A DNA stretch of 64,000 nt from positions 109,884,501 through 109,948,500 of the forward strand of contig CM075353.1 in assembly GCA_037693485.1 (NCBI GenBank), written 5' to 3'. The stretch comes from Kitagawia praeruptora. Its lineage: Eukaryota > Streptophyta > Magnoliopsida > Apiales > Apiaceae. Below, piece by piece: positions 12,010 through 22,223 of this stretch (position 1 is its first letter; every line of letters begins with the position of its first letter). The notes under the pieces are model-generated. The model was given only the letters and a program-made list of their open reading frames with translations. It had not been told where the DNA came from and did not search any database. The position numbers and the translations under genes were made by a program.

Positions 12010-15000
12010 ATGTCAGGCAACTCGGAGAGCGAAGCAACCCGTTCTGAGCGACAGGTTCATGAGGGGAACACATCTCCTCCCAGAGCACAGAAGGTCACTA
12101 AAGCAGCCATGATGGAAATCCTAAAGACTGTGGGAGAACGTTTATCGACTTTGGAGCAGGCTTCAAGCAAAAAGAAGAAAAAGAAGGCAAAGAAGAGCAA
12201 GAAGTCGAAGGTTACTCCGAAACAGTTGAATTTTGAAGAATCTGAGAATGGAGAGGAGGTTCCAGACGATGGTGAAGAACCGAAGGAAGATAATGATGAT
12301 GAAGATATGGAGAATCCTGAGAAGAGTAAAACTGGTAGCAAGGACCGTACAGGGTCCAAGAAAAAGAAGAAAACCAAGACTGGAGGTTCCTCAAAGAAGA
12401 AGAAGAAAGATAAAGACCCATCTGTCGAGGTAATCGAACAAGAAAGCACGGATTCAGATGAGGATACTGAAGAATCAAGCGCTGCAGAGTCGCAAGAGGA
12501 AGAAGGAACGAATAAGAAGACAAAGGCGGAAGCTACTGGGGAGGTGACAGCAGAGGATGTCAAGAAAATTTTGGCTCAACTCAAGGACGAGAAGAATCTT
12601 GCTGTAAACCCTATAACAGCTTCTCCTTTCACCAAGAAGGTTCGAAAGTCGGCTCTGCCTAGGTCTTACAGGCCTTCGAATGAATTGAAATTCGATGGGA
12701 CTACTGATCCCATTGAATATCTTAGTCGTTTTGACACAGAGATGGATGTTTATCAAGTGAAGGAAGCCACCAGGTGCAGGTTACTGGCTGCAACTCTACA
12801 GGGCGGAGCCCATCAATGGTTCAAAAGGTTACCTGCAGATTCGATTGGTTCCTGGGCAAGTATGGGGAAGCTCTTTGTCACTCAATTTAGAGCATCTGTT
12901 GCATTCGCACCACCAACCAATACCTTAGCCAATATCAAGCAAAGACCTAGTGAGACATTAACAGAATATTTCAAGAGGTTTAATGCGGAGGTTCCTAAAG
13001 TTAGGAAAGCATCTGAGGAAACAATAAAGAATTTCTTAATTGCTGGAGTCAAAGGAGGCTCAGATTTTTGGAAAGCACTGCAAGGAAAAGAACCAGAGAC
13101 GTTGGCAGATTTTTATGCCCAGGCAGAACCCTTTCGTCTGGTGGAGGAGTCTCTAGCTGAATTAAGGAAGGATCCAGATTTTGTAAGGCAGAGTGGAAGC
13201 AAGAGGCCGAGGCAAAGAAGCCCCAATGGTCGTGACAATAAAAAGGTGGTTAGTCGCACATCCCAGGTGAAGCCTGAAGCTGTGAATCCTACTAAACCTG
13301 TCATGAGTCAAGTACCGCCACCAGCTTCCTATAACAATAATAAACATGAGAGACCTGTCTATGAGACTTTCACCCCTTTGGTAGCTCCGATTGATCATAT
13401 TTACGCAGTGAATGAGAAGTCCTCATGGTTTAAGAAGCCTTTCAGAACCGGTCCCCCAGGGAATAAGAATGAACGCCCCTACTGTGACTTCCATGATAAT
13501 AATGGGCATAATACTGCAGATTGTCGTCACCTCAGAGATCTAATTGAAACCCTAATCAGACAAGGGCAATTGAGTGAATGGGTGGCTCAGGAAGGAAAGA
13601 AGTATAGAGATGAGAAGACTCAGAAGACACAGACACAGGAACCTGTCGTGATGGAGGGACCACCTAAGGCTGGGTGCATACGCACAATTATAGGAGGTCC
13701 CCACATTGGAGGAAGCAGCAGGAATGCCATGGAGAGGTATACCCGTGAGGCTAAAGAACGTCCTTTGACCAGTATTTACAATCTGTCCCAGAGGTCCCCA
13801 AAGTTGTTCGAAGGAGAGGATGCAGATATTACTTTCACTGAAGAAGATGCTTCCTGGGTACATCATCCCCACACTGATGCTTTAGTTGTTGAGGCAGGAA
13901 TTGGGTCGTATGAGGTTCATCGAGTGTTAGTTGATAATGGAAGCTCTGTAAACTTGCTATCTTATTCAGCTTTCAAGAAGATGCATTTTCTGGATAAAGA
14001 CTTAACTCCAACAAACGATACCTTGTACGGATTCACTAATAATCAGGTTCCTATTAAAGGTAAGATTCGTTTGCCAGTAACTTTAGGTGATAAACCATGT
14101 TGCATTACACAGTTGGCAGAATTCATCATTATAGAAGAGAATATGAATTACAATGCTATTTTGGGAAGACCCATCTTGAAGGAGATGAGGGTAATAACCT
14201 CCATTTACCACCTCACTATGAAGTTCCCGACACCAAATGGAGTTGGTATAGTTCGAGGATGTCAGTATGAGTCTAGAGAGTGTTACACCAAAGCTTTGCA
14301 ACATGCTGCTAGAGCTGCTAAATTGCCAGAACCTATGGACGAGGTTCCTGATAGTTTTCCAGGAAAGAACCCAGACAAGATAACGGTCGACCTGCGCAAT
14401 TCACCTTTGGAAGGTTTTGTGTCAGCATCCCGTAGAGCTATAAGAATTGAAGAGATCATAGAAGAGGAACCTCATGATGCGATTCCCGTTTTTCGGGGAC
14501 CAGATACCCCCTACTTACTGATAGAAAGTGCACCCCCTACGGACAAGGATGGTGACGTATGTATGGTAGAAGGATTGGATGAAGAAAAATCTCGAAAACT
14601 GAAACATAATGGAGGTAATGAAGATAGTCAGCCAGCATCAAAGAGAAGGAATGTCATGCATGAAGTGCAGGAACCGTCTACCGTCCAGGAACCTCAAGAA
14701 GACTCAACTACAGAGATGGAGGTAGACTTGGACCCTCGAATGCCAGAAACCATGGTGAAGGCTGAACCAGCTGGTGAAACTTTGGATGTGAAGATCAATG
14801 ACAAAGATGGTATAAAGGTGTTGAAGATTGGAGCTCAACTCGATCCAGCCTTAAAGGAATCTCTCATTACCTTTTTGGGCAAGAACCTGGATGTGTTCGC
14901 ATGGTGTCATGCAGATATGGAAGGGATAGATCCAAGGGTCATGTGTCATAAGTTGAATATTGATCCAGAAAAGAAAGGAGTGAGACAGAAGCGAAGACCA

Positions 15001-18000
15001 GTTAGTGGAGAAAGAGCTCAGGCATTGAAAGAAGAGGTCGACAGGTTATTGGGTGCAGGATTAGTTAAAGAATCTTTTTACCCAGTATGGTTGGCGAATC
15101 CTATTTTGGTAAAGAAACCAAATGGAAAATGGAGAACCTGCGTGGACTTCACAGATCTCAACAAAGCATGCCCGAAGGACAGTTTCCCACTACCACGGAT
15201 TGATCAGTTAGTGGATGCAACAGCTGGACATGCCCTCCTTAGCTTCATGGATGCATATTCAGGTTACAATCAAATCCCTATGTATGAACCTGACCAAGAG
15301 CATACTTCTTTTATTACGGATAGAGGTCTTTATTGCTATGTATGCATGCCATTTGGATTGATTAATGCTGGAGCCACATACCAACGGTTAGTGAATATGA
15401 TGTTTAAAGACCAAATTGGCCATACTATGGAAGTATATGTGGATGATATGCTAGTTAAGTCTAAGGAAGCTGTTGACCATGTAAAGCACTTAGAAGAAAT
15501 GTTTGGAATCTTGCGGAAGTACAGAATGAAGCTGAACCCACAAAAATGTGTATTCGGGGTAGAATCAGGAAAGTTTCTGGGTTTCATGGTAAACCACAGA
15601 GGTATCGAAGCCAACCCAGCCAAGATTAAAGCATTGATTGATATGAGGTCTCCGAGAACTATGAGAGAGGTTCAGTCTCTTACAGGTAGAGTTGCAGCCT
15701 TGAATAGATTCATTTCGAGGTCCACTGATAAGTGTCAGGAGTTCTTTAAAGCTATAAAGAAAGGAAACAAATTCGAGTGGACCGCAGAATGTGAGACAGC
15801 GTTTGGAAAGCTAAAGGAGCATTTGGGGAGCCCCCCACTGTTAGCCAAACCTGTGGATGGAGAAACATTGATACTTTATTTGGCTGTGTCAGAGTATTCC
15901 ATTAGTGCAGTTTTGGTTCGAGAAGAGAATGGACAGCAGAGCCCAGTTTACTATGTTAGTAAAAGGTTACTTGATGCAGAAACGAGGTACACAGGAATGG
16001 AGAAGCTGGTTTTCGCATTGATTCTGGCTTCCAGGAAGCTGCGACCTTATTTCCAAGCTCACAAGATTGAGGTGAGAACCTCATATCCACTTAAGCAAGT
16101 GATGCATAGGCCAGAAACTTCTGGAAGAATGTTAAAGTGGGCTGTGGAGCTAGGACAGTTCGACATAGAATATAAGCCAAAGACAGCAATCAAAGCTCAA
16201 GCTTTAGCAGATTTCTTAATCGAGTTTCCACCTCATGTAGAGGTTACTGGCCAAGAGGGGCCAAAAGAGGTGGTGGAAAAACAGACAGACAATGACAACT
16301 GTGCACCTTGGTGGACACTGTATGTAGATGGAGCTGCTAACAGTGGTGGAGCAGGTGCAGGCATAGAACTAGTTAGTCCAGAAGGGCACCAACTCTATAG
16401 CTCGATTCACTTTGCTTTTAAAGCCACGAACAATGATGCAGAATATGAGGCATTGATTGCAGGCCTCAAGTTGGCTTTGGAGATGAAAGTAGAGAATATC
16501 AGAGTGTTTAGTGATTCGATGTTAGTAGTTTGGCAGATTCGTGGTGGTTTTCAGGCGAGAGGGCCAAGAACAGACTTATATTTGAGGTACTCCCAGGAGT
16601 TAATCGCAAGGTTCAAAGAGGTGAAGCTAGATCAAGTACCTCGAGGAAAGAATACCAAGGCGGATGCATTGGCCAAGCTGGGGTCACAAAGAGAGTCCAC
16701 GTTATTGGGGGTAATTCCACTTCAAATCCAGGAGCAACCTAGTGTTTTCAAGGAAGAGGTAATGGACATTGAATTCCCAGTTGAAGATTCCTGGATGACC
16801 CCGATACATCGTTACCTGGACAAAGGAGAGCTACCTTCCAATCAATGTGATGTCAGGAAGCTGAGGTATCACGCAGCCAGGTATGTAATTTATGATGGAG
16901 TTCTGTATAAACGAGGATTCAATCAGCCTTTGCTCAAGTGTGTGGCTGGAGAACAGTGCAAGTATATCCTCGAGGAGATTCATGAAGGAGTATGTGGAAA
17001 TCACTCGGGGGGTAATTCTTTAGCCATGAAAGTCCTTCGACAAGGATATTATTGGCCAACCATCAAAGCAGATGCTACGAAGTTTGTGCAGGCATGCAGT
17101 AATTGTCAGAGGTTTGCAAATTTTGATAGTCGTCCTGTAGCCCCTATTAAACCGATTGTTAGCCCTTGGCCATTCGCTGTTTGGGGGATAGACCTCATTG
17201 GAGAGCTCCCGAAAGGAAAAGGAGGAGTGAAATACGCGGTGGTTGCAGTCGATTACTTTACGAAGTGGGCAGAAGCAGAACCACTTGCCAAGATTACAGC
17301 GTCAAAATTGACTGAGTTTGTGTTTCGAGCCATTGTATGCAGGTTTGGCATTCCACAGAAACTGATTTCTGACAATGGGAAGCAGTTCGATAGTAGAGAG
17401 CTTAGAGGATTATGTGAGCAGTTTGGAATCCAAAAAGCATTTTCAGCAGTGTATTATCCGCAGAGTAATGGACAGACTGAAGCAGTGAATAAGATTATCA
17501 AGCACACTTTGAAGACAAGACTTGAAGATAAGAAAGGAAGTTGGCCAGAGGAGCTTCCTGGAGTCTTGTGGTCGTATAATACCACGCCTAGAACTACAAC
17601 TGGTGAGTCTCCTTTTACCCTCACTTATGGTTGTGAAGCTATGGTACCTGTGGAAGTTGGAACAGGTTCCTTGAGAAGAAAGTATTTTGATCCCGAGAGC
17701 AATGAAGTCAATCATAGACTGTATTTGGACATGGTCGAAGAGTTGAGAGCAGATTCACAAGTGAAGGTAGCAGCATATCAACAGAGAGTTCGAAGGTATT
17801 ACAACAAAAAGGTGAAGGCAAGACCTTTTAAAGTTGGAGACCTAGTTCTGAGAAAAGTCATGCCAAATACCAGGGTTCTGGCACATGGAGCCTTTGGAGC
17901 AAATTGGGAGGGACCTTACCAGATAAAGTCAACAATTTGGGAAGGAACCTACCACTTGATGGATATGGATGGGAACCTCATTCCAAGAGCTTGGAATGCA

Positions 18001-18027
18001 GAACATCTCAAGAAGTATTATCAGTAA
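12010..18027 (+). CDS. gag-pol: Gag-Pol polyprotein of a Tat-lineage Ty3 retrotransposon
   Basis: This frame encodes the capsid and all enzymes for reverse transcription and integration. The start is the ATG at 12010 (MSGNSES); the frame is open from 12001, but that codon is GTG. Length is 2005 residues, uninterrupted. In order: a Lys/acidic-rich N-terminus (1-190); a retrotransposon Gag domain (about 225-345); a variant zinc knuckle C-x2-H-x4-H-x4-C (492-505); an aspartic protease with VDNGSS (Asp642); RT with FMDAYSGYNQI and YVDD (1143-1146); a Ty3-type RNase H with a weak active site; a second RNase H with Asp1440, Glu1478, Asp1502, Asp1552; an integrase HHCC finger (about 1658-1700) and catalytic Asp1728, Asp1788, Glu1824 (D-x59-D-x35-E); and a C-terminal GPY-type region ending AEHLKKYY. 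All key residues are present, so it could be functional. Cleavage sites are not visible. Confidence 0.95.
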   Translation: MSGNSESEATRSERQVHEGNTSPPRAQKVTKAAMMEILKTVGERLSTLEQASSKKKKKKAKKSKKSKVTPKQLNFEESENGEEVPDDGEEPKEDNDDEDMENPEKSKTGSKDRTGSKKKKKTKTGGSSKKKKKDKDPSVEVIEQESTDSDEDTEESSAAESQEEEGTNKKTKAEATGEVTAEDVKKILAQLKDEKNLAVNPITASPFTKKVRKSALPRSYRPSNELKFDGTTDPIEYLSRFDTEMDVYQVKEATRCRLLAATLQGGAHQWFKRLPADSIGSWASMGKLFVTQFRASVAFAPPTNTLANIKQRPSETLTEYFKRFNAEVPKVRKASEETIKNFLIAGVKGGSDFWKALQGKEPETLADFYAQAEPFRLVEESLAELRKDPDFVRQSGSKRPRQRSPNGRDNKKVVSRTSQVKPEAVNPTKPVMSQVPPPASYNNNKHERPVYETFTPLVAPIDHIYAVNEKSSWFKKPFRTGPPGNKNERPYCDFHDNNGHNTADCRHLRDLIETLIRQGQLSEWVAQEGKKYRDEKTQKTQTQEPVVMEGPPKAGCIRTIIGGPHIGGSSRNAMERYTREAKERPLTSIYNLSQRSPKLFEGEDADITFTEEDASWVHHPHTDALVVEAGIGSYEVHRVLVDNGSSVNLLSYSAFKKMHFLDKDLTPTNDTLYGFTNNQVPIKGKIRLPVTLGDKPCCITQLAEFIIIEENMNYNAILGRPILKEMRVITSIYHLTMKFPTPNGVGIVRGCQYESRECYTKALQHAARAAKLPEPMDEVPDSFPGKNPDKITVDLRNSPLEGFVSASRRAIRIEEIIEEEPHDAIPVFRGPDTPYLLIESAPPTDKDGDVCMVEGLDEEKSRKLKHNGGNEDSQPASKRRNVMHEVQEPSTVQEPQEDSTTEMEVDLDPRMPETMVKAEPAGETLDVKINDKDGIKVLKIGAQLDPALKESLITFLGKNLDVFAWCHADMEGIDPRVMCHKLNIDPEKKGVRQKRRPVSGERAQALKEEVDRLLGAGLVKESFYPVWLANPILVKKPNGKWRTCVDFTDLNKACPKDSFPLPRIDQLVDATAGHALLSFMDAYSGYNQIPMYEPDQEHTSFITDRGLYCYVCMPFGLINAGATYQRLVNMMFKDQIGHTMEVYVDDMLVKSKEAVDHVKHLEEMFGILRKYRMKLNPQKCVFGVESGKFLGFMVNHRGIEANPAKIKALIDMRSPRTMREVQSLTGRVAALNRFISRSTDKCQEFFKAIKKGNKFEWTAECETAFGKLKEHLGSPPLLAKPVDGETLILYLAVSEYSISAVLVREENGQQSPVYYVSKRLLDAETRYTGMEKLVFALILASRKLRPYFQAHKIEVRTSYPLKQVMHRPETSGRMLKWAVELGQFDIEYKPKTAIKAQALADFLIEFPPHVEVTGQEGPKEVVEKQTDNDNCAPWWTLYVDGAANSGGAGAGIELVSPEGHQLYSSIHFAFKATNNDAEYEALIAGLKLALEMKVENIRVFSDSMLVVWQIRGGFQARGPRTDLYLRYSQELIARFKEVKLDQVPRGKNTKADALAKLGSQRESTLLGVIPLQIQEQPSVFKEEVMDIEFPVEDSWMTPIHRYLDKGELPSNQCDVRKLRYHAARYVIYDGVLYKRGFNQPLLKCVAGEQCKYILEEIHEGVCGNHSGGNSLAMKVLRQGYYWPTIKADATKFVQACSNCQRFANFDSRPVAPIKPIVSPWPFAVWGIDLIGELPKGKGGVKYAVVAVDYFTKWAEAEPLAKITASKLTEFVFRAIVCRFGIPQKLISDNGKQFDSRELRGLCEQFGIQKAFSAVYYPQSNGQTEAVNKIIKHTLKTRLEDKKGSWPEELPGVLWSYNTTPRTTTGESPFTLTYGCEAMVPVEVGTGSLRRKYFDPESNEVNHRLYLDMVEELRADSQVKVAAYQQRVRRYYNKKVKARPFKVGDLVLRKVMPNTRVLAHGAFGANWEGPYQIKSTIWEGTYHLMDMDGNLIPRAWNAEHLKKYYQ

Positions 18028-18557
18028 TTCTTTTATGTGTTTTTCTTAGGAAAAGTAAGGCTCTTTCAGCCCAAGAATAAAGGCAGCTTAATAGTTATAG
18101 CTGACCAGTATTTTGATTCCAGTATTTAATTATGCATGTACTCGGGGGGTACTTAATGTGAACCTCTCTACTTGCAAGACGATTTTTTTTTAAGTATTGA
18201 GCGATGTATAGCTCTACGTTGAATATTTTGAGTGCATTACAGCTATAGCTCCTTAATAGTTCTTTTACGTAATAATCATTACCCAAAAGAACTGGGGGGT
18301 AGTATTCCTACTTAGACAGTATTGCACATGCTACGATTTGATATTTCATATGCCAATTTGAAATTTTTGAAACAGGTTACCTAGATTAACAGGTTCCTGT
18401 AGCATTGTGTTGCATTTTGCAGGTTACCTAAGCTGACAGGTTCCTGTAGCATTGACAATATGTGTGAAGTATGAATATGAATTGACAGAATGTGCAGACT
18501 ACGATTGATTGATCAGAATTAGCTTGTGGACAGATTGTTGAGAAAAGGATAAAAGTC

Positions 18558-19010
18558 CCAGGTAGCTTCCTGGGCATCGAGCAAAGCCCCAGGTAGCTTC
18601 CTGGGCATCGAGCAAAGCCCCAGGTAGCTTCCTGGGCATCGAGCAAAGCCCCAGGTAGCTTCCTGGGCATCGAGCAAAGCCCCAGGTAGCTTCCTGGGCA
18701 TCGAGCAAAGCCCCAGGTAGCTTCCTGGGCATCGAGCAAAGCCCCAGGTAGCTTCCTGGGCATCGAGCAAAGCCCCAGGTAGCTTCCTGGGCATCGAGCA
18801 AAGCCCCAGGTAGCTTCCTGGGCATCGAGCAAAGCCCCAGGTAGCTTCCTGGGCATCGAGCAAAGCCCCAGGTAGCTTCCTGGGCATCGAGCAAAGCCCC
18901 AGGTAGCTTCCTGGGCATCGAGCAAAGCCCCAGGTAGCTTCCTGGGCATCGAGAAAAAGTCCCAGGTAGCTTCCTGGGCACGAGAAAAGCTTCAGGTAGC
19001 TTCCTGAGCA
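18558..19010 (+). repeat. 31-bp tandem array 1 (15 units)
   Basis: Units contain CAGGTAGCTTCCTGGGCATC followed by GAGCAAAGCCC. GGTAG occurs at 18561 and every 31 bases to 18933 (13 units), then at 18965 and 18995 as degenerate units. Because 31 is not a multiple of three and the unit contains no antisense stop, all three minus-strand frames stay open, giving spurious 31-residue repeats. Confidence 0.97.
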
Positions 19011-19292
19011 AATGTGATTGAAAAGCCTCAAGTTTAGTATTCCTACTTAGACAGTATTGCACATGCTACGATTTGATATTTCATATGCCAATTTGAAATT
19101 TTTGAAACAGGTTACCTAGATTAACAGGTTCCTGTAGCATTGTGTTGCATTTTGCAGGTTACCTAAGCTGACAGGTTCCTGTAGCATTGACAATATGTGT
19201 GAAGTATGAATATGAATTGACAGAATGTGCAGACTACGATTGATTGATCAGAATTAGCATGTGGACAGATTGTTGAGAAAAGGATAAAAGTC

Positions 19293-19683
19293 CCAGGTAG
19301 CTTCCTGGGCATCGAGCAAAGCCCCAGGTAGCTTCCTGGGCATTGAGCAAAGCCCCAGGTAGCTTCCTGGGCATCGAGCAAAGCCCCAGGTAGCTTCCTG
19401 GGCATCGAGCAAAGCCCCAGGTAGCTTCCTGGGCATCGAGCAAAGCCCCAGGTAGCTTCCTGGGCATCGAGCAAAGCCCCAGGTAGCTTCCTGGGCATCG
19501 AGCAAAGCCCCAGGTAGCTTCCTGGGCATCGAGCAAAGCCCCAGGTAGCTTCCTGGGCATCGAGCAAAGCCCCAGGTAGCTTCCTGGGCATCGAGCAAAG
19601 CCCCAGGTAGCTTCCTGGGCATCGAGAAAAAGTCCCAGGTAGCTTCCTGGGCACGAGAAAAGCTTCAGGTAGCTTCCTGCGCA
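19293..19683 (+). repeat. 31-bp tandem array 2 (13 units)
   Basis: Same unit as array 1. GGTAG occurs at 19296 and every 31 bases to 19606 (11 units), then at 19638 and 19668 as the same degenerate terminal units found in array 1. Confidence 0.97.
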
Positions 19684-21249
19684 AATGTGATTGAAAAGCC
19701 TCAAGTTTCTTGAGCATGTGAATTAAAGTCCTGACAAAAGGCACCTAAAAGTCCTGACAAAAGGCATCTAAAGTCCTGACAAAAGGCACCTTAAAGAGAA
19801 GCCTAATAAGCTCTCCCTCATGTGGAACCGCCTTTGGCACATGGGAAGAAGGGATAAAATCCTTAGCATTTACCTTCATAAGATGTCTAGCCTGACACAT
19901 GGAGAAGAGGAATCTGTGTGGACTCCCAGAACGGCACACAGATTCCTAGAATCGCCCCGAGGTACAAAAAGGAACCAATATGCCTCGAGGCATGTTGGGA
20001 CCTAGAGAATAGGATTGGGAACCAAGCAGGTTACCTTTCCAAGAGAAAAAAGGGACCAACATGTCTCGAGGCATGTTGGGACCTAGAGATTAGGATTGGG
20101 AGCCAAGCAGGCAACCTTTCCAAGAGTTGACCCGAATTGAACAAGAGAAATTTTACTAACATTAACTGGTTTCTGTTTTATGTTTTTACTTTGCAGGATT
20201 AGTAGTCATCAATAGTTATTCATAAGGAACCTGGTCTAGTTATTCAGCAATGAAAAGTTAAAAAGTTATCAAGAAAGGTTATGCTTTAGATTATGGTTTT
20301 GGAAACAGTACTCGAAGTATGTAGACAAGAGGTTCTAAGTTTACAAAGGTTTGAAAGTTCCAAGTAGAGCAAGCAGCCAAGGTTTGCTAAGAAGCTATTT
20401 AGATGGTTCAAGAGGTTCCAGGGTTGTTTCACCCTAGGAATAATGGAGATTCCTTGGATTATAAGCAAACTGCCAACGTATTCTATGAAAGCATTGGATG
20501 AGAGATCAGTTCGTACAAGCCAGTTAGAAAAAAAAGAAAGAAGTATTGCTTGAACAATTAGAGAGTATTTATGACGAGTTTCACAGTCTGATGATAATGA
20601 TCTACGAGAAGACGGCTTCAGAAAAGGTAACAGGTTAGTTTTCAGCACGATCCTTTGATTTTCGATTTGCGGATTTAATTTGGAATCTGCATACAGAAGC
20701 ATAGTGTATCCTGTTTCTTACGCCGAGTTAGCTCATGTAAGCTTGGATGCACGACGTGAAAATTATGCATTTTTCCAAAAGGAGTAAATAAAGGTTGAAC
20801 CTCTTGATTGGAAGCTGTTGAGGTGCCACTCGCTTTTCAAGACTTCTAGATATACAAAAGACATGAGAAGACATTGAAGACAAAGATCACCTAAGAAGAT
20901 ACAAGAGTAAGTAGAAGTATGATAATATCCCGAAACCTCAGAAGTGTCCTTGGAGAGATTTTGCAAAGTTATTAGAAGAATGTACAGAGAATGACTAGCA
21001 GTTTAAGAGTGAATATTTGTCAGAAGAATGAGTTTCGAAGAAGAAGAATAGAACATGTTCCTCACCAAGAAAGAAGCTGATCAATACTATGTTTACTAGA
21101 ACATTATGTGTCCTGTTTCTTACGCCGAGTTAGCTCATGTAAGTTTGGATACGTGTTGTTGGAGTAATACATTTTAAGGGAAGTGATTAAGCATTGGACC
21201 CCAGATTAGAAAGTTGAACAGGTTCCTTTCGCATTGCATGACTTCAAGG

Positions 21250-21263
21250 AACCGGGGGGTACT
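21250..21263 (+). promoter_or_regulatory. Polypurine tract of the Tat element
   Basis: AACCGGGGGGTACT lies directly before the TG of the 3' LTR, the position expected for the plus-strand primer. Confidence 0.8.
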
Positions 21264-22223
21264 TGTTGTGCCCAAAATCTCCATGGGCTAGATTTAGGCC
21301 CAATAAGCTATAGGGTCCAATCCATACGAGCCAGAAAATAGATCCATTACAAGATATGAAGATTAGACATGAAGAAATGAACACTCGCTGAGTAGACAGT
21401 CAAGAAGCTACAAGTATTATGAGGTTCCTGATGAACCGGAAGCTGAGTAGATTACGAATGGGCCAAGTTCCTCCCTGCAGAAGAGTTCAAGACAGCCTAG
21501 CAGCAGTAGTGAAGACAGCAAGAGCATATGGGAACCACAAAGAGGCTCCCCAAACTAATATATTTGTTATTTGTGCAGGTACAAGTACCTATAATGAGGT
21601 CCCTAAGCAATATGTCCCGAAATAAGAAGGTTCCTGAGAAACAGGTTCCTAGACAGAGGTTCCTGAGAACCAGGTTCCGAAATACAGGTTCCTGAGCACC
21701 AGGTTCCTGAGACATAGGTTCCTGAGCACCAGGTTCCTGAGACATAGGTTCCTGAGCACCAGGTTCCTAAACGTAGCCAATCAGAATGAGACCGAATTAT
21801 TATTGGAGTGTAATTCTAGGGCGCAGTTGATCCTAGAATGCCTCTAATAGACATGAGAATTATAGTAGGGTACGAACTCGAGTTCTACTCTACTTAGCCA
21901 ACTAGTTCGTGAAAGGCTCTAAAGGAACCTGAGTCCTACACGAATTAGACAACCGAATACAGCTGGTCAAGCAGAATCAGCTTCGCATTAGAACTACGTG
22001 AGCTTGATCCCTATATAAACAAGGGTACGTAGGCACCTTGGGAAAACGGCCACAGATCTCGCTAATGGAACCTGCGATGATTCTCGTAACCTCTCAAGCT
22101 CAGCTCACCCCCACCATCAAATCACACCCAAATCATCGAAAAACAGCCAATTACATGTGTTACACTTGTAAATTCCAGTGGGCCTCCGAAAATCACGTTG
22201 ATTACGAAAATCCTCCATCAACA
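21264..22223 (+). repeat. 3' LTR of Tat element
   Basis: 960 bp, differing from the 5' LTR at about three positions by eye (near 21466, 21518 and 21632). Followed by the target duplication AATGC. Confidence 0.95.

Larger units (their letters stand above)
18301..19708. repeat. Tandem segmental duplication carrying 31-bp arrays
   Basis: Copy 1 spans 18301-19035 (735 bp) and copy 2 spans 19036-19708 (673 bp). Both begin AGTATTCCTACTTAGACAG and end CCTCAAGTTT. The 62-bp length difference equals exactly two 31-bp units, so array contraction or expansion accounts for it. The copies are otherwise almost identical. Confidence 0.95.
18028..21263 (+). other. Long non-coding 3' region of the Tat element
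   Basis: The 3.2 kb between pol and the 3' LTR is built of repeats: a 735/673-bp duplication with 31-bp arrays (18301-19708); three copies of CCTGACAAAAGGCA (19730-19795); an approximately 80-bp pair around CTCGAGGCATGTTGGGACCT (19980 and 20058); and a pair containing CTTACGCCGAGTTAGCTCAT (20716 and 21120). Purine tracts GGGGGGTA occur at 18144, 18294 and 21254. Antisense frames exist (138 codons at 20286-20702, others over the arrays). Antisense ORFs are known in this region of some Tat relatives, but none here is recognisable. Confidence 0.8.
11004..22223 (+). mobile_element. Complete Ty3 (Tat-lineage) LTR retrotransposon
   Basis: This element is 11,220 bp. Two 960-bp LTRs (11004-11963 and 21264-22223) begin TGTTGTGCCC and end CAACA. 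A perfect 5-bp target duplication AATGC lies at 10999-11003 and 22224-22228. Between the LTRs come a primer-binding site, one long gag-pol frame in the order Gag, protease, RT, RNase H, second RNase H, integrase (the Ty3 order), a 3.2-kb non-coding 3' region and a purine-rich tract. I count about three substitutions between the LTRs, so insertion was recent. The second RNase H places it in the Tat group. There is no upstream extra ORF or visible intron as in Ogre. Confidence 0.96.

Noticed and set aside
18428..19744. Long minus-strand frames of 120-193 codons over the 31-bp arrays
   Set aside because: All three frames are open only because the 31-bp unit lacks antisense stops; the proteins are pure repeats of one 31-residue motif with no start context or homology.
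20286..20702. 138-codon antisense frame in the Tat 3' region as a true antisense gene
   Set aside because: Antisense ORFs are known in some Tat relatives, but this one shows no recognisable domain and overlaps repeat-derived sequence; kept only as a remark.
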